Origin: Dactylis glomerata
Taxonomy: Eukaryota > Streptophyta > Magnoliopsida > Poales > Poaceae
Direction: 5' to 3'
Assembly (NCBI GenBank): GCA_007115705.1
Contig: QXEO01000382.1
Span: 2,497,083-2,561,082, forward strand
Length of the DNA: 64,000 nucleotides
Numbering within the stretch: the stretch's first letter is position 1; every line of letters begins with the position of its first letter. Both the position numbers and the translations under genes were made by a program. This document shows positions 11,901 through 23,308 of the stretch, one piece after another. A model generated the notes under the pieces. It worked only from the letters and a program-made list of their open reading frames with translations, searched no databases and had not been told where the DNA came from.

Positions 11901-12112
11901 GTGGAAGGAGGTCCTTGGTTCAGAGGGGCGGCGTCGATAACCACGTCATCCGGGATAGCTGAGGACGGCATTGGAAACTCGTAAGCAATAGGTGTTTCTG
12001 GAAAGGCATATGCAAGTGGCATCGGATCGAAGTACATCAGGATCTCCTCGTCAGAATCACTCTCACTCTGGTCTTGAGTATAATGCCGGGATGAAGAGGC
12101 CTTACCCGCGGC
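8915..12112 (-). pseudogene. Antisense six-exon gene in element A (coiled-coil protein, N-terminus missing)
   Basis: Read on the minus strand, six exons join with GT-AG borders: 12112-11784, 11707-10780, 10377-10275, 10163-10111, 10003-9710 and 9597-8915 (TGA at 8917). Introns are 76, 402, 111, 107 and 112 bp. Codon phase is kept across joins 1, 2, 3 and 5, which makes the model strong. Exon 1 is acidic then basic; exon 2 has Pro/Ala-rich repeats; exon 5 is a long Lys/Glu-rich coiled coil (AELLEEKEQREGQLKKAQ); exon 6 is a helical block with an acidic, low-complexity tail. Defects are an in-frame TAG at 11158 and a probable one-base loss in exon 4. The open frame runs into the 3' LTR with no start, so the 5' part is gone. 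Tat families are known to carry antisense ORFs, and some plant proteins of this kind are filed as Transposase_28 (PF04195); that link is my guess. Function unknown. Confidence 0.75.
10462..10668 (+). repeat. 120-bp tandem repeat inside antisense intron 2
   Basis: TTCAAGACCCGGCATAGGTG recurs at 10462 and 10582, a 120-bp period, with the second unit recognisable to about 10668. Each unit contains the inverted repeat ATAGGTG-CTGCT-CACCTAT. It lies wholly in the 402-bp second intron of the antisense gene. Confidence 0.85.
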
Positions 12113-12402
12113 TGTCGGGGGGATGACCCCCGGTAGGGTCAAGAGAGTAGAAAGACACAAGGTCTATGATTGACTTTATGCCGGGTTATCAAGGAAGGGC
12201 CTGGCCGGAATATAAGAGCATCGGCCAGGCCGGCATATAATGTGTATCCCGGCTGATACTTGGATATGCCGGCATAGCCGGAATACTTATAAAAGTGTGC
12301 CGGCATATACTTAGATATGCCGGCCTAACCATTTGGTGTGTTGTGCAGGAGCAGGGGAGGCCGGATTACCCGACCCTCGTAGGTCGTTGGTCCGGCATAT
12401 AA
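12113..12402 (+). repeat. 3' LTR of element A, first 290 bp
   Basis: Matches 187-475 almost base for base from TGTCGGGGGGATGACC, then stops at the N gap. Differences I see are one missing A, T to C in the early GTCGGGT word, and T to G in CCATTTTGTG. The rest of the LTR is unsequenced. Confidence 0.88.
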
Positions 12403-13084
12403 NNNNNNNNNNNNNNNNNNNNNNNNNNNNNNNNNNNNNNNNNNNNNNNNNNNNNNNNNNNNNNNNNNNNNNNNNNNNNNNNNNNNNNNNNNNNNNNNNN
12501 NNNNNNNNNNNNNNNNNNNNNNNNNNNNNNNNNNNNNNNNNNNNNNNNNNNNNNNNNNNNNNNNNNNNNNNNNNNNNNNNNNNNNNNNNNNNNNNNNNNN
12601 NNNNNNNNNNNNNNNNNNNNNNNNNNNNNNNNNNNNNNNNNNNNNNNNNNNNNNNNNNNNNNNNNNNNNNNNNNNNNNNNNNNNNNNNNNNNNNNNNNNN
12701 NNNNNNNNNNNNNNNNNNNNNNNNNNNNNNNNNNNNNNNNNNNNNNNNNNNNNNNNNNNNNNNNNNNNNNNNNNNNNNNNNNNNNNNNNNNNNNNNNNNN
12801 NNNNNNNNNNNNNNNNNNNNNNNNNNNNNNNNNNNNNNNNNNNNNNNNNNNNNNNNNNNNNNNNNNNNNNNNNNNNNNNNNNNNNNNNNNNNNNNNNNNN
12901 NNNNNNNNNNNNNNNNNNNNNNNNNNNNNNNNNNNNNNNNNNNNNNNNNNNNNNNNNNNNNNNNNNNNNNNNNNNNNNNNNNNNNNNNNNNNNNNNNNNN
13001 NNNNNNNNNNNNNNNNNNNNNNNNNNNNNNNNNNNNNNNNNNNNNNNNNNNNNNNNNNNNNNNNNNNNNNNNNNNNNNNNNNNN
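12403..13084. other. Assembly gap (682 N)
   Basis: 682 undetermined bases. Both sides are LTR sequence of the same family in opposite orientation, so a repeat-caused gap is likely. The true size and content cannot be judged. Confidence 0.99.
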
Positions 13085-13928
13085 GGAACGAGCTAAAAAG
13101 CACGACAGAAAGGAACACAGATCTACCCAGGTTCGGGGCTCTCGTAAGGAGATAACACCCCTACTCCTGCTCTACTAGTTTTATATTTGGATCGATGGAG
13201 TACACAACAATGGTGCTTCCAAGCTCTCTGCTACTAGAGGAGGAAGAAGAACTGCTAAGTGTAGGAAATACTGAGAGTCCAACCCTTTACCTGGGCTCCC
13301 TGTGCCACCTTATATAGTGGTGGCCAGGGTTACAACGGTCACACGAGACCAAAGACACCAACTACACTCCAAATTTGATAACCTGACGACACCCTTGACT
13401 TTCTCCTGATTGCTCTCGATGGGACTTCATATCCCTGTACCTTGTACTTCCTGCACTGTGACCTTGCTTCTGTGATGTAAGGGCTATACTTGTGCATAGT
13501 GAGGGTAGGTAAACCTCCACTGTGCACCCTGTCAGCATGATCCCTCTCCATACTTCTCTGGGACTCTCCTTGATTGTAGGGATATGACCCCTCAGTTGAC
13601 TTCTGTGTCCCGGATATGACCGTTGGCCACATCCCGGACCTATATGCCGGACCAACGCCCTACCAAGGTCGGGTAATCCGGCCTCCACTGTTCCTGCACA
13701 ACACATCAAATAGATAAGCCGGCATATCCAAGTATATGCCGGCACTCCTTAGTTAGTATCCGGGTTAATCCGGCATATCCGCCTATCAGCCGGGATACAC
13801 ATATAAGCCGGCCAGGCCGATACTCATATATCCCGGCCAGGCCCTTCCTTGGTCAACCGGCATAAAGTCAACCACAGTCCTTGCATCTTTCTAGTCTCTT
13901 GACCCTACCGGGGGTCATCCCCCCGACA
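13085..13928 (-). repeat. Inverted LTR of the element A family
   Basis: The reverse complement follows the 5' LTR of element A from its first base (TGTCGGGGGG at 13928) to the point corresponding to about 1071, with many base changes. It is therefore an independent copy and not the second LTR of A. No internal region lies to its right. It is either a solo LTR or the 5' LTR of a minus-strand element whose body falls in the gap. Confidence 0.85.
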
Positions 13929-14616
13929 GTCAGCAAGATGAGAGAAGGAGAAGGATACCAATTCGGGTTTTAATCCCGGGTGGGCCGTGGGCTGCTTCAA
14001 CTTCTAGGCCGAAAGGTTTCCCCCGAGGCCCTTCTCTATTTTTTCTTATTTTCTCTTTTCTATATTCCTGTTTTCTTATTTCTTTTATACCTTTTGCAAA
14101 AATGCTTCAAATCAAGCCAAACTATTTTCATAGATTTTGCAGAATTCACAGCAAGGTTTGAAACCAACCTCAAACATTTTTTCAGAACCAAAACAAGATT
14201 TTTAATAAAAGATCTTTATTGAGCCTAATGGTTTTGCTTGCATAAAATAATAGAAATAGAGTTTGAACTCGATTCTTTCTAATAAAATAGTAAAATAATA
14301 GTTTCTAAAATAATGATTGAGAAACACACTCAATTATGGTTTGACAAAGCAACCCATATTGAATAAAGCAATTTTTTGTAAAACAAACTTTTGCAAGCAG
14401 GCTTGCATAAAGTTGAATAAAAATAAGAAAATAATATTTTGGTTTTTGGTTTTTCTCATAGGAGTTCCATGAAAGATAGGGAGTTTGAAAAGGTTTTTGA
14501 AGTAAAACTTATAAATAAACTCAAAAGTTTTAAATCCTTGTGAATTTCCAATCATCTCAAGCAAAACAAAAACAAAAAATTTCCCCCAAAATTTGATAAA
14601 ATATTGGGATGTTACA
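13929..14616. other. AT-rich uncoded stretch, possible LTR fragment
   Basis: No credible gene. The right end reads GGGATGTTACA, which on the minus strand is TGTAACATCCC, a form often seen at the start of plant Ty3/gypsy LTRs. It could be the 5' end of a minus-strand LTR cut on the left by the inverted LTR at 13928. Weak evidence. Confidence 0.35.
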
Positions 14617-16082
14617 TATGCCTTATGGCTAGGTCTTCAAATCATAATGATGTTGAGGACAATGGTGAGGATGAGGAAAATGAAGAAGACTATATTGAGT
14701 ATTTAAACAAGAAGGGTGAGGTGGTCTTTGATGCTTTGCATAACCATAAAAATGTTTTGCCCAACTTCTTTGAAATCATGAGTTGTGCTATTGAGAGCAC
14801 GAAACTCATTGAGATGAAGGAAGAATAAATGGATAAAATATTTTCTCTTGAGCGTGAGTATGCCAATGATATCCATGATTTAAAAAATGCTCTAGAGGAA
14901 GAGCAAGACCTTTGGGTTTCTCTTGAGGAGAAACTTGAATCCATTGAGGAGTCATGTAATGAAATTATTTCTAAACTCACTAAAGAACGTGACCTCACTC
15001 TTGCCAAGTTGTCTTCTCCTATTGGTAATAATAATGATGCATGTGCTACTAAATCTACTCCTTGTGAAGCATCTATTTTGAAGGAGAATGTTGAGCTAAG
15101 GGCTCAACTTGAGTTGCTAACTAGCAAGTGTGGGAAATTGGAAGAAAGTTATGAAAAGCTATCTAGCTCTAATGAGGATCTTCTTGTGTCACATGCTCTC
15201 CTAAAGTTAGCTCATGAGGCTATATCTATAAAGGTAACATCTTGTGAGCCTCATGTGGACACTAGCACTATTTCTCAAAATGCTATATTGCCATGTGCTA
15301 GTCCTAGTAATTCATCCACTCATAATATTGCTACATCTTGTGATGAATTACTTTCATTTCCTTGTTGCTCTAACAATGAAGCCTCTACTTCCACTAGTAC
15401 TTGTGTTGTCACTAACCATGTAGAGGAAATCAAATAGCTCAAGGCCCAAGTTACTTCATTAAAGAAAGACTTGGAAAATTGTCATGAAGGGAAGTCCACA
15501 CTCAACAAGATCTTGAGTGTACAAAAATCCCCCAATGACAAGAGTGCACTTGGATTCAAATCCAATAACAAGAACAAGTCCAAGATAAACAAGAAGAAGG
15601 GCCAAGAACAAGTCAAGAATTTGGCCAAGATTGTTTCCTTCAAGTGCAAAATAGAAGGGCACCATGTTAGATCTTGCCCTTTGAAAATAAAGGCACTTAG
15701 TGGGAAGCAACAAGGGAAGCAGCCTCAAGTTCAAGGCCATGCTCAACCTCGAGTTGAAGAAAGGTCACTTCCCAAGAAAAATCAAGCTAATGCTCCCCTT
15801 GTGGAGAAATAAAGTGAGAAGAAGGTGAATGAAATAACTTGCTATGTATGCCATGAGAAGGGTCACCTCTCTTCTTCATGCACTAGTGGTAACTCATCCA
15901 ACCCTATCATAATTGAAGATGCTTATTCACTTTGCAATGATAAGGTTGGCAATGTGTTTGCCAAATTTGTTGGTGCTCAATGTGGTGTCAAGAAAAGAAC
16001 CATTTGGATTGCCAAACCTATTGTTTCTAACTTCTTAGACCCCACTTGGTTGGGGACCAACAAGCCATTACTTGAACAATAG
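14617..16082 (+). pseudogene. gag: Gag C-terminal part of the probable Copia element (broken)
   Basis: A single frame with in-frame stops at 14826 (TAA), 15435 (TAG) and 15810 (TAA), ending at TAG 16080. It starts inside the protein; the N-terminal gag core is absent. The first part is very acidic (DNGEDEENEED), followed by a long coiled coil at about 14830-15500 (LEREYANDIHDLKNALEEE), a Ser/Thr/Cys-rich stretch, a Lys/Asn-rich stretch and two zinc-knuckle-like blocks. The first is CKIEGHHVRSC near 15645, with one Cys apparently absent. The second is CYVCHEKGHLSSSC near 15840, complete CX2CX4HX4C. These would bind RNA during packaging. Confidence 0.7.
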
Positions 16083-19000
16083 GTGTTGGTGGAGGGCATT
16101 GGAGACTTGGCCATATCATGAAGAATTAAGGGATCTTCATCAATTATATTTTCTCAAGTCAAGTCAATTGGATTATCTTGTGTCTATCATATATCCAATG
16201 TTCCTCCTTGTGGTAACATGTATCAACTTATCTACATTGAAAGTTACTCGCCCATTTACATATGTTGGGTTTTGTATCTTGCATGTGTTTGTATATGGTG
16301 TGCTTTATTTTGAGTAATCAAGTATGTGGATGTTGGTTTGCACACCATGTACGGTTGTTCTTGTTGAGCCCTATTGCATCTCTTTTTATCTTACTTGGCT
16401 CTTGTGGGAGATTACTGGACCATCCCATTTTGGGGGAGTGATATGCTTTGCACTTCACAATCCTAAAAATGTGTGTACATGAGGAATACCACTTAGTGTT
16501 GATATTTAAAGTTTATCTAGTCTCTATGTGGTATGTCATTCTCATGAGAAATTCAAATTCTATAATGTCCATTAATCATCTCGCATTGGATTTTTTTGCC
16601 TCTTGTGAAAATAAATGCTTTATCACATTATGGGGGAGTAATATGCTTTGTGCATACTACAAACCAATAAAATTTGTATTTTTGAGGTTGTGTCACATAG
16701 TGTTGATATTGTAAATTATCTTTCTTCTATGTGGCATGTTTTCTCAAACAAGTTCCAATTTGCAAAATTGTTGTATTCCTCTTGTTTGGATCTTGTTGTG
16801 AGATACTTTCTTGATTGGGTTTTCCTAAAATGTGGAATGCTACGTCAAAGTTGGAAAACCATTTGCTTCAAGTTATCCTAATCATTGCTTTGCATGATTG
16901 TTTAACTATTTGAGTCTATCAAGAATATCTTCTTTAGCATGGTGCTTAATTCTTATCCTTTTCATATGCTTCTTTGCTGTGAAGATGATCTTGGATTTAT
17001 ATGTAAACTACCATTTGGGAAATAAATCCAAATACCTCTTGTTCTTGGACAATTGGTACTCTATCATGTGGCACATATATATTGATCATCTTTACATTGG
17101 CTATTGCTTTTAATTGCCTTATCTCTAGTCAAAAATGTATTTGTTTTAACTCCCATTGTCTTCCGTGACATCTGTTATTCCATTTGATTTTGTTAGACTT
17201 GTTTTGTGTTATTTCTATTTAGGTAGATGTGATGATCCCACTTGTGTGCATTTTGTATTCAAATACAAAATCATAAATAATGCACTAATCTTGGGGGAGC
17301 TCTTCTATATTTGTTATAACACACTCTTTGTGCTTATTTTAATTGGTATTGGTTTATGTTGGAAGAAAAATCTTTTATTTTGGTACTTAGTGTGGCATCA
17401 TAAAAAGTGTGGAGAGTTTGGTTTGTTTGTTTGAACCTTGCTCTCTTTGGGAGTTGGTGATCTCATTCCTTGTTATTTGTTTCTTACTCTTAAAATGAGA
17501 TATGTCTTTGAGCATGTGTGTTTTAGTTATGCTTTATGCTCATTGGATTTTGCTTGGTTCACTAGTTGAACTTTGGAGTCAATCTTGTGTTGATTTGATT
17601 CTTTGATATATTTTGGACAACCTTTTGTTGCTTCACAATTTTATGTGCTCGCTTGTCCTTCTTGGTATTTTGTTCAAATTATATCTCCTTTTGTCTAGAA
17701 AGTCTTGTGCATGCACATTTACTAAATGTATACTTTATGGCATGCTTTGCTTTCTTTGATCAAATATATAGGAGAAGCTCCATCAAATCCTAAATCGGCT
17801 AAGATGTGCATGAAATTCAATTTCATATATATATGCACATATTTCTGTGGAGTTTGTCCTATATGTTGTAGTCTCTAACTACTTTGGACCCAATGAGTTT
17901 GGGGACTATATTGTACTTGAACTTTGTTTTAGGTACATGGAGATATATTGGTGCTTGTCTCAATAATAAGGATGAAGTGGTGACTAAATGATAATTTGAG
18001 ACAAGCTAGGATTATTGAAGAACTCCTATCTACTACATCCTACCATTAATATCTCGGTAACAAGTATCTTTTTATGCATACTTTTCTAGCGTCCAACCTT
18101 ATGTAGGTTATTTCTTGGCATGGATATCTTTATTTGAAAATCATGTGGTTCTTGCAAGGATTCTAATGAAACCTCTATATTGCAAATGTGAGCAAGTTGA
18201 GATGAGGACATATTATTGGGAATATATAAAAATCAAGCTCATGATTCTCCTATCTTATATATGTCAACTTCACAATCTTTTTGCATATCAATTCCTCAAT
18301 AAGCTCACATGTGCAGTATTGATGAAATTGCAAATTTATTTCTTCCATTTGGTATCCTTCGTTATGATATTTGTTGTTTTTATCAAGCACCCCAACTATC
18401 TTCTTTCCCTTGTTGATATTTGTGATGTCTTTGACATGTTGGTGGTTGAAGTTCATCAATATACAATAAGATAAATTGAGCCTTTGGCCATGCTTTAAAA
18501 GCAAAAATCCCATTGGTATATTGCATGACTTCATTTTGGATATCATGTTCTATTCTTAGTATCTATTTTGTGTGTATATGTTTCTTTGTGATAATTATCT
18601 TTGTGATGTTGTCTACTTAGAAACTTATACACATGAGAGATGATATCTTATTATTTAATATCTTATTTGAACCTTATGTGTTGGGATGGAATGCTAAGAA
18701 ATTTCATTCATTGACGACTTTGTGGATGCTCTATTCTTATCCTTGTATTAGTCTTATAATATGCTTTGTCATTCCTCCCATACATTCCTTCGGTTGAGCC
18801 TTTTAATATGCCATCTCTTACTTGTTGCTCAACCATTTCTTTGATGCAAGAGTTAAGCTTAATTTATTTTCTATGATCTCTTGCAAATGGTTGTGTTTTA
18901 AATGTTATTGAGGGAGTGAGGATTCCATGTTGTGCAAATTGTATTCAAATGCAAACATTCCAATTTTTGCACATACCTTGGGGAGCTTCCTCATTTCATT

Positions 19001-19760
19001 TAAAGCACCATTTTGCGGTTAGCATAGTATCTAATTTCACTTGGTATCATTTTGTTTTGAATAATATTGAGGGAGTGATGAGTCCATGTTTGTGCACCTT
19101 ATACTTCAACTCAAATAGAATATTTTGTGCACACACCTTGGGGAGCTTCCTCATATTATTTAGAGAACCTTTTCGATCTTATCATAATATCTTTATTCAA
19201 TTTGTTATTTGGATCAATTGATTGCTCTCTTCATTTGATGAAGTTTATCCATCGTGTTATCTTATTTTGTTTGCAATCTTTGATCCTCAATATAGTTTAA
19301 TTTCCTTCAAAAATTTGCCTTTGTAATATGTGCATGTGTTTTCACTCATTTATTTTGGATATGCACACCGTTTTGGAGGAACTCTCACTATATTGGCCTT
19401 CTAAGCTTTCTTTCACCCATTTTGGCAATGGATGCCAATGGGGGAGATGTTTTGAGGGTTTAAAGGGAATTGGGTTTTATGCTTTTGTTTTGTTCTTAAG
19501 CAGTTTCCTTGCATGCTTTGCATCGTGTGTGCTCCTTCACATGGTTGAGTATATAGTGGAAACTCCACCAACAACCTTGGTTGGCAATATATGCAATGAA
19601 ATTAAGTTCATTCACACATGCATAGATTGTGGGGGAGTTTGCTCTATATATGGTGGTTCTACTAACATCACATACTTTTGTAGAATTTATGTTATTACAA
19701 CCATTGTGGTTCTTTGAATTCATTATATAAACCCTCTCAAAGAGATTGTCATCAATTACC
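16083..19760 (+). other. Long uncoded region before the 3' LTR
   Basis: About 3.7 kb, T-rich, with no frame of coding quality. It contains scattered GGGGGAG tracts (16434, 16633, 17294, 19439, 19629) and diverged repeats with similar context, such as GTGATATGCTTTGCAC near 16438 and GTAATATGCTTTGTGC near 16637. Such long filler is common in non-autonomous grass elements. Confidence 0.5.
18907..19220 (+). repeat. Diverged 159-bp tandem pair
   Basis: ATTGAGGGAGTGA occurs at 18907 and 19066. In both units it is followed by a TCCATG word, then a TTGCACA/TGTGCACA word, then CTTGGGGAGCTTCCTCAT (18979 and 19138). The period is about 159 bp and the units have diverged considerably. Confidence 0.6.
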
Positions 19761-19773
19761 AAAATGGGGAGAT
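19761..19773 (+). other. Polypurine tract of the probable Copia element
   Basis: AAAATGGGGAGAT sits directly before the TG that opens the 3' LTR at 19774, the position and composition expected for the plus-strand primer. Confidence 0.55.
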
Positions 19774-21840
19774 TGAAAGATCATATCGAGACCCATGTGT
19801 GGTTTTGGTAATTAATGACAATCCCTATGGACTAATGGTTGTATTGAGTTATATGTGTAGGACTTGTCCATAGACAATGCTTGTACCATTTGTTGGATTC
19901 AAGGTTGTAAGAAGAAGAATATGTGTTGACCATGATGTTATTCAAGGAGTGATCCAAAGATTGGTCTTAAGGGAGTTGAGCTTATGTCAAGTGTGTCTTG
20001 AAGAATAATATTGATCAAAGCGCAAGTTCAAGATGAGCAACTAGAAGAGAACATATGCTTAAAGCTTGCCATCTATATTGTGATCATGGATTTGTGAAGA
20101 TATTCTTAAAGAGAGTCTCTCCCATAGTGGAGTATGGGGGAGCAATCCACAAGACTTCACCGAGCAAGCCTAATCAAGAAAGGTGGTCCAACTTGAGAAG
20201 ATCAAGATCGTCATTATCCGCCTCAAGTGGGATGCTCAAGGCAAAGGTATGATATTGATAGGGTTTCTTTCTTATCGGTCTCATGGTGTTAGTTGTGAGA
20301 CCGGGTTATAGGATTGGTAGCCGTACTATCAAGAGGGGATCTCAAGTGAGTAACTTAATCATATCGTTTGGAGAAAGCTCAAACCTTTGCATACTTGGCA
20401 TCATCTTTATTGGTTCTTATTTGGATTATAACTATGTGAGGTTCTAGAGCTTGTGGTTATTTCCATGACAAGCTCTAGCTCATCAAAAACGGATTTCGCA
20501 TGAAACTCTTATTGTGTTTTTGGTATTTGGAGGTTTTACCGGTTTGTCTTTTATAGGTAGGTTAAACCTTTATTCATTTGGTTTTATCTTCCTTTGCTGG
20601 ACTATGATGTTTCTCTGCATAAAGTTATAGAGCTCTTTTTGTTAGCTTTAAAATGAGCCCAAGATCATCAAAAATGGAGTCCAGATGCTCAAGTTATTGC
20701 CATTTTTGTTTTGGTGTTTCTGTCAGTTTCGGAGGGCCGAAAAAAGCTGGTCCCTGGCACATTCGAGTGGTGCTACCTGCCAGTAGGGGGCCGGATTTTT
20801 GGCCAGAAAAAGCCAGTCCGTGCCGGAAAAAGCTGGTTTGAGGCCGGAAAAAGCCAGTCTAAGTTGTCCCAACAGTCACATTTTCGGAGGGGGGTATAAA
20901 TACCCCTTCTTCCTCCTTAGGCTGTGCACAAAATGGGCTTCTCTCTCCTCCATTGTTGACTTTGCAAGCTTGCCCTCCCTTCTCCATTCCTCCCATGATT
21001 CTTGCATATTTTTTAGGGAAAAGAGAGAGGAGATCTAGATCTATATTTCCACCAATCCATCTCTCCTCTACATGAGGGGAACATAGAGGATCTAGATCTT
21101 GGAGTTCTTTGTAGATTTCCTTTGTTCTTCCTTTCATATATCTCCATAGCATTAGTTGCTTTGGTGAAATTTGGGTGAGAAGGATTTGAGCACTTTGTGT
21201 GCCCTTGCCATTGAATAGGTTGCATCGGTTTGAGTTCTCCCCGGAGATTTGAGTAAGTGAAAGTTTGTGAGCTTATTACTCTTGGGTTCTTGGAACCCTA
21301 GACAGCTTTGTGGCTTTGTGGAGCCTTGGTGGCTATCCTTGGAGCCTCCAATTAAGTTGTGGATGCGTGCCCCAAGATTTGTGTAAAGGCCCGGTTCTGC
21401 CTTGAGGAACCCCTTAGTGGAAGAGTGAGCTAGGCCTTTCTGGCGCAAGCTCACATCGGAGAATAGGGTGAGGCCTTTGTGGCATTGGTTAGGCCTTTGT
21501 GGCGATACCACACCCCTCCAACGAGATGTACTCCCTTTCAAGGGAGGAACTCAGGAATACATCATCATCTCCGCGTACCTCGGTTATTCCTATACCCGAG
21601 CTCTTTACTTATGCACTTTACATTGTGGTAGCCTTCGTGCTTGAAGTCATATATCTTGCTATCACATTGTTACTTGTATTGCTTAGCATAAGTTGTTGGT
21701 GCACATAGTTGAGCCTAGTTTATTTAGGTTTTGTGTGCTTGACAAAATAAATGCTAGTTTAATTCCGCTTTTGTTCAAGCCATTCGTAAAATTTGATATC
21801 GCCTATTCACCCCCCTCTAGGTGACATCTGTGTACTTTTA
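19774..21840 (+). repeat. 3' LTR of the probable Copia element
   Basis: Starts TGAAAGATCATATCGAGACC after the polypurine tract. The late part reads CTATTCACCCCCCTCTAGG near 21803, a familiar end of grass Copia LTRs of about 2 kb. The last bases blur into the truncated Athila LTR at 21841, so the right border is approximate. No second LTR is present to confirm it. A run of GGTATAAATACCCC near 20892 could hold its TATA box. Confidence 0.65.
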
Positions 21841-23147
21841 GATGCCACAGTGCCAGTTCCCTGTTTTTTGCTGTTTTTGTGTTTCAGAAAAGCTACACAG
21901 GAAATATTCTCGGAATTGGACGAAATAAGTTCTAGAACTCCTATTTTCCCCGGAAGCTTCCCAAAGACCGAAAGAGAGCCGGAGGGGGGCCAGAGGCCGC
22001 CCTCACACGTAGGGGGCGCGGCCCAGCCCGCCGCACCCACCTGGTGTGAGGAGCCCCTGGCTGCCCCCTGACGATGCCCCTTCGCCTATATAAAGCCTCG
22101 GGATGGAAAACCCTAAAGGACTCGACAATTTTCCAGAAAGAGTTCCGCAGCTCCGCTGCCGCCACCGACGAATTTTGGGGGACAGAAGTCTCTGTTCCGG
22201 CACCATGCCGGGATGGGGAAGTGCCCCTGGAGCCATCTCCATTGGTCTCCATCACTGTCTCTGCCATCTCCATCGACCTCACCGCCATCTCCATCAACCT
22301 TGCTGTCTCCTATGATGAGGAGGGAGTAGTTCACCCCCGGGGCTGAGGGCTCTACCGGTAGCTATGTGGTTCACCTCTCTCTCCCATGATGTGATCTTTA
22401 TGTGATCATGAGCTTTGTATCTAGTTGAATTGGTAGATATTATTATTCAGATATTATGCTACTCCTATGCTTTATTATTGTACTCTCCGGAGATACCTCG
22501 TATCATGGTGTAAAGGTGACTAGTGTGTGCATCATGTGTATCTTTTTGGTTAATTTCTCTATGAATGTGGTGTTTGTTGGAACCATCTAGTGCGTTCATG
22601 GTGATAGTGTGGGACAATCTAGTTTGGGTACATACAGACTTTGAGGAGTGCTTTGTAGCCCTATGCATGATTATTGTATGTTTTCCATTGGAGAATTGTT
22701 TGAGTTGCATATTGATGATAGCATCTATTGGTTCAATTATGTTATATTTGTTGGGAGTGTGTCCACTAGTGAAAGTATGATCCCTAGGCCTTGTTTCCAA
22801 GCTTTTCACACCGTTTACTTGCTATTTTGTTACAAGTTTGCTTGCTGCCATTTTTATTCCAGATTGCATTTACTACTTATAATCATCTATACCACTTGTA
22901 TTTCACTATCTCTTCGCCGAACTAGTGCACCTATACATCTGATAAGTGTATTGGGTGTGTTGGGGACACAAGAGACTTTCTGTATCGTAATTGCAGGGTT
23001 GCTTGAGAGGGATAGCTTTGACCTCTTCCTCCCTGAGTTCGATAAACCTTGGGTGATCCACTTAAGGGAAACTTACTGCTGCTCTACAAACCTCTGCACT
23101 TGGAGGCCCAACACTATCTACAAGAACATACGTGTGCGTAGACATCA
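21841..23147 (+). repeat. 5' LTR of the Athila element, 5' truncated
   Basis: From GATGCCACAGTGCCAGTTCC on it matches the 3' LTR at 60407-60638. The first 122 bp, present at 60285-60406, are missing here. It ends GTAGACATCA eleven bases before the PBS. TATATAAA lies at 22087. Confidence 0.75.
22087..22094 (+). promoter_or_regulatory. TATA box of the Athila LTR
   Basis: TATATAAA follows a GC-rich block and precedes the 1 kb leader part of the LTR, a normal place for the core promoter. Confidence 0.55.
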
Positions 23148-23157
23148 AGCTCTTTTC

Positions 23158-23175
23158 TGGCGCCGTTGCCGGGGA
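23158..23175 (+). other. Primer binding site of the Athila element
   Basis: TGGCGCCGTTGCCGGGGA lies ten bases after the LTR end, the sequence and spacing usual for Athila-lineage elements. Confidence 0.85.
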
Positions 23176-23308
23176 GGTAAGGTAAAAGGTACTCACATCC
23201 TTTAGCTACTAATTCTTTTAGTTGCTGGTGAGTGCTCAAAGTTATTTACTTTATATTCTGCAATTACATCTTTTTGTTTCTTGTTTTTATTTTCACTAGT
23301 TAGGCTTA

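Larger units (their letters stand above)
187..12402 (+). mobile_element. Element A: Tat-lineage Ty3/gypsy LTR retrotransposon, 3' end lost in gap
   Basis: Order seen: 5' LTR, PBS, gag-protease, RT, RNase H, second RNase H, integrase, spacer, antisense six-exon gene, 3' LTR (first 290 bp only, then an N gap). The second RNase H between the first RNase H and integrase defines the Tat lineage. The two LTRs differ over 290 bp by two substitutions and one indel by my count, so the copy looks recent. Its gag-pol nevertheless carries several stops and at least two frameshifts, so it cannot encode its own movement. No convincing polypurine tract precedes the 3' LTR. Confidence 0.85.
14617..21840 (+). 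mobile_element. Decayed non-autonomous LTR retrotransposon, probably Copia (SIRE-like)
   Basis: Order: gag fragment with coiled coil and two zinc knuckles, about 3.7 kb without pol, polypurine tract, then a 2 kb LTR. The 5' LTR and the N-terminal gag are missing. No RT, RNase H or integrase motif is present, so it would have needed enzymes from another element. The Copia/SIRE label comes from the gag and LTR style and is tentative. Confidence 0.6.

Noticed and set aside
12333..13178. Long open frames over the N gap on both strands
   Set aside because: They are translations of N bases, not sequence.
22648..23205. 185-codon frame in the Athila LTR and PBS
   Set aside because: It runs through the LTR end and PBS; chance frame in uncoded DNA.
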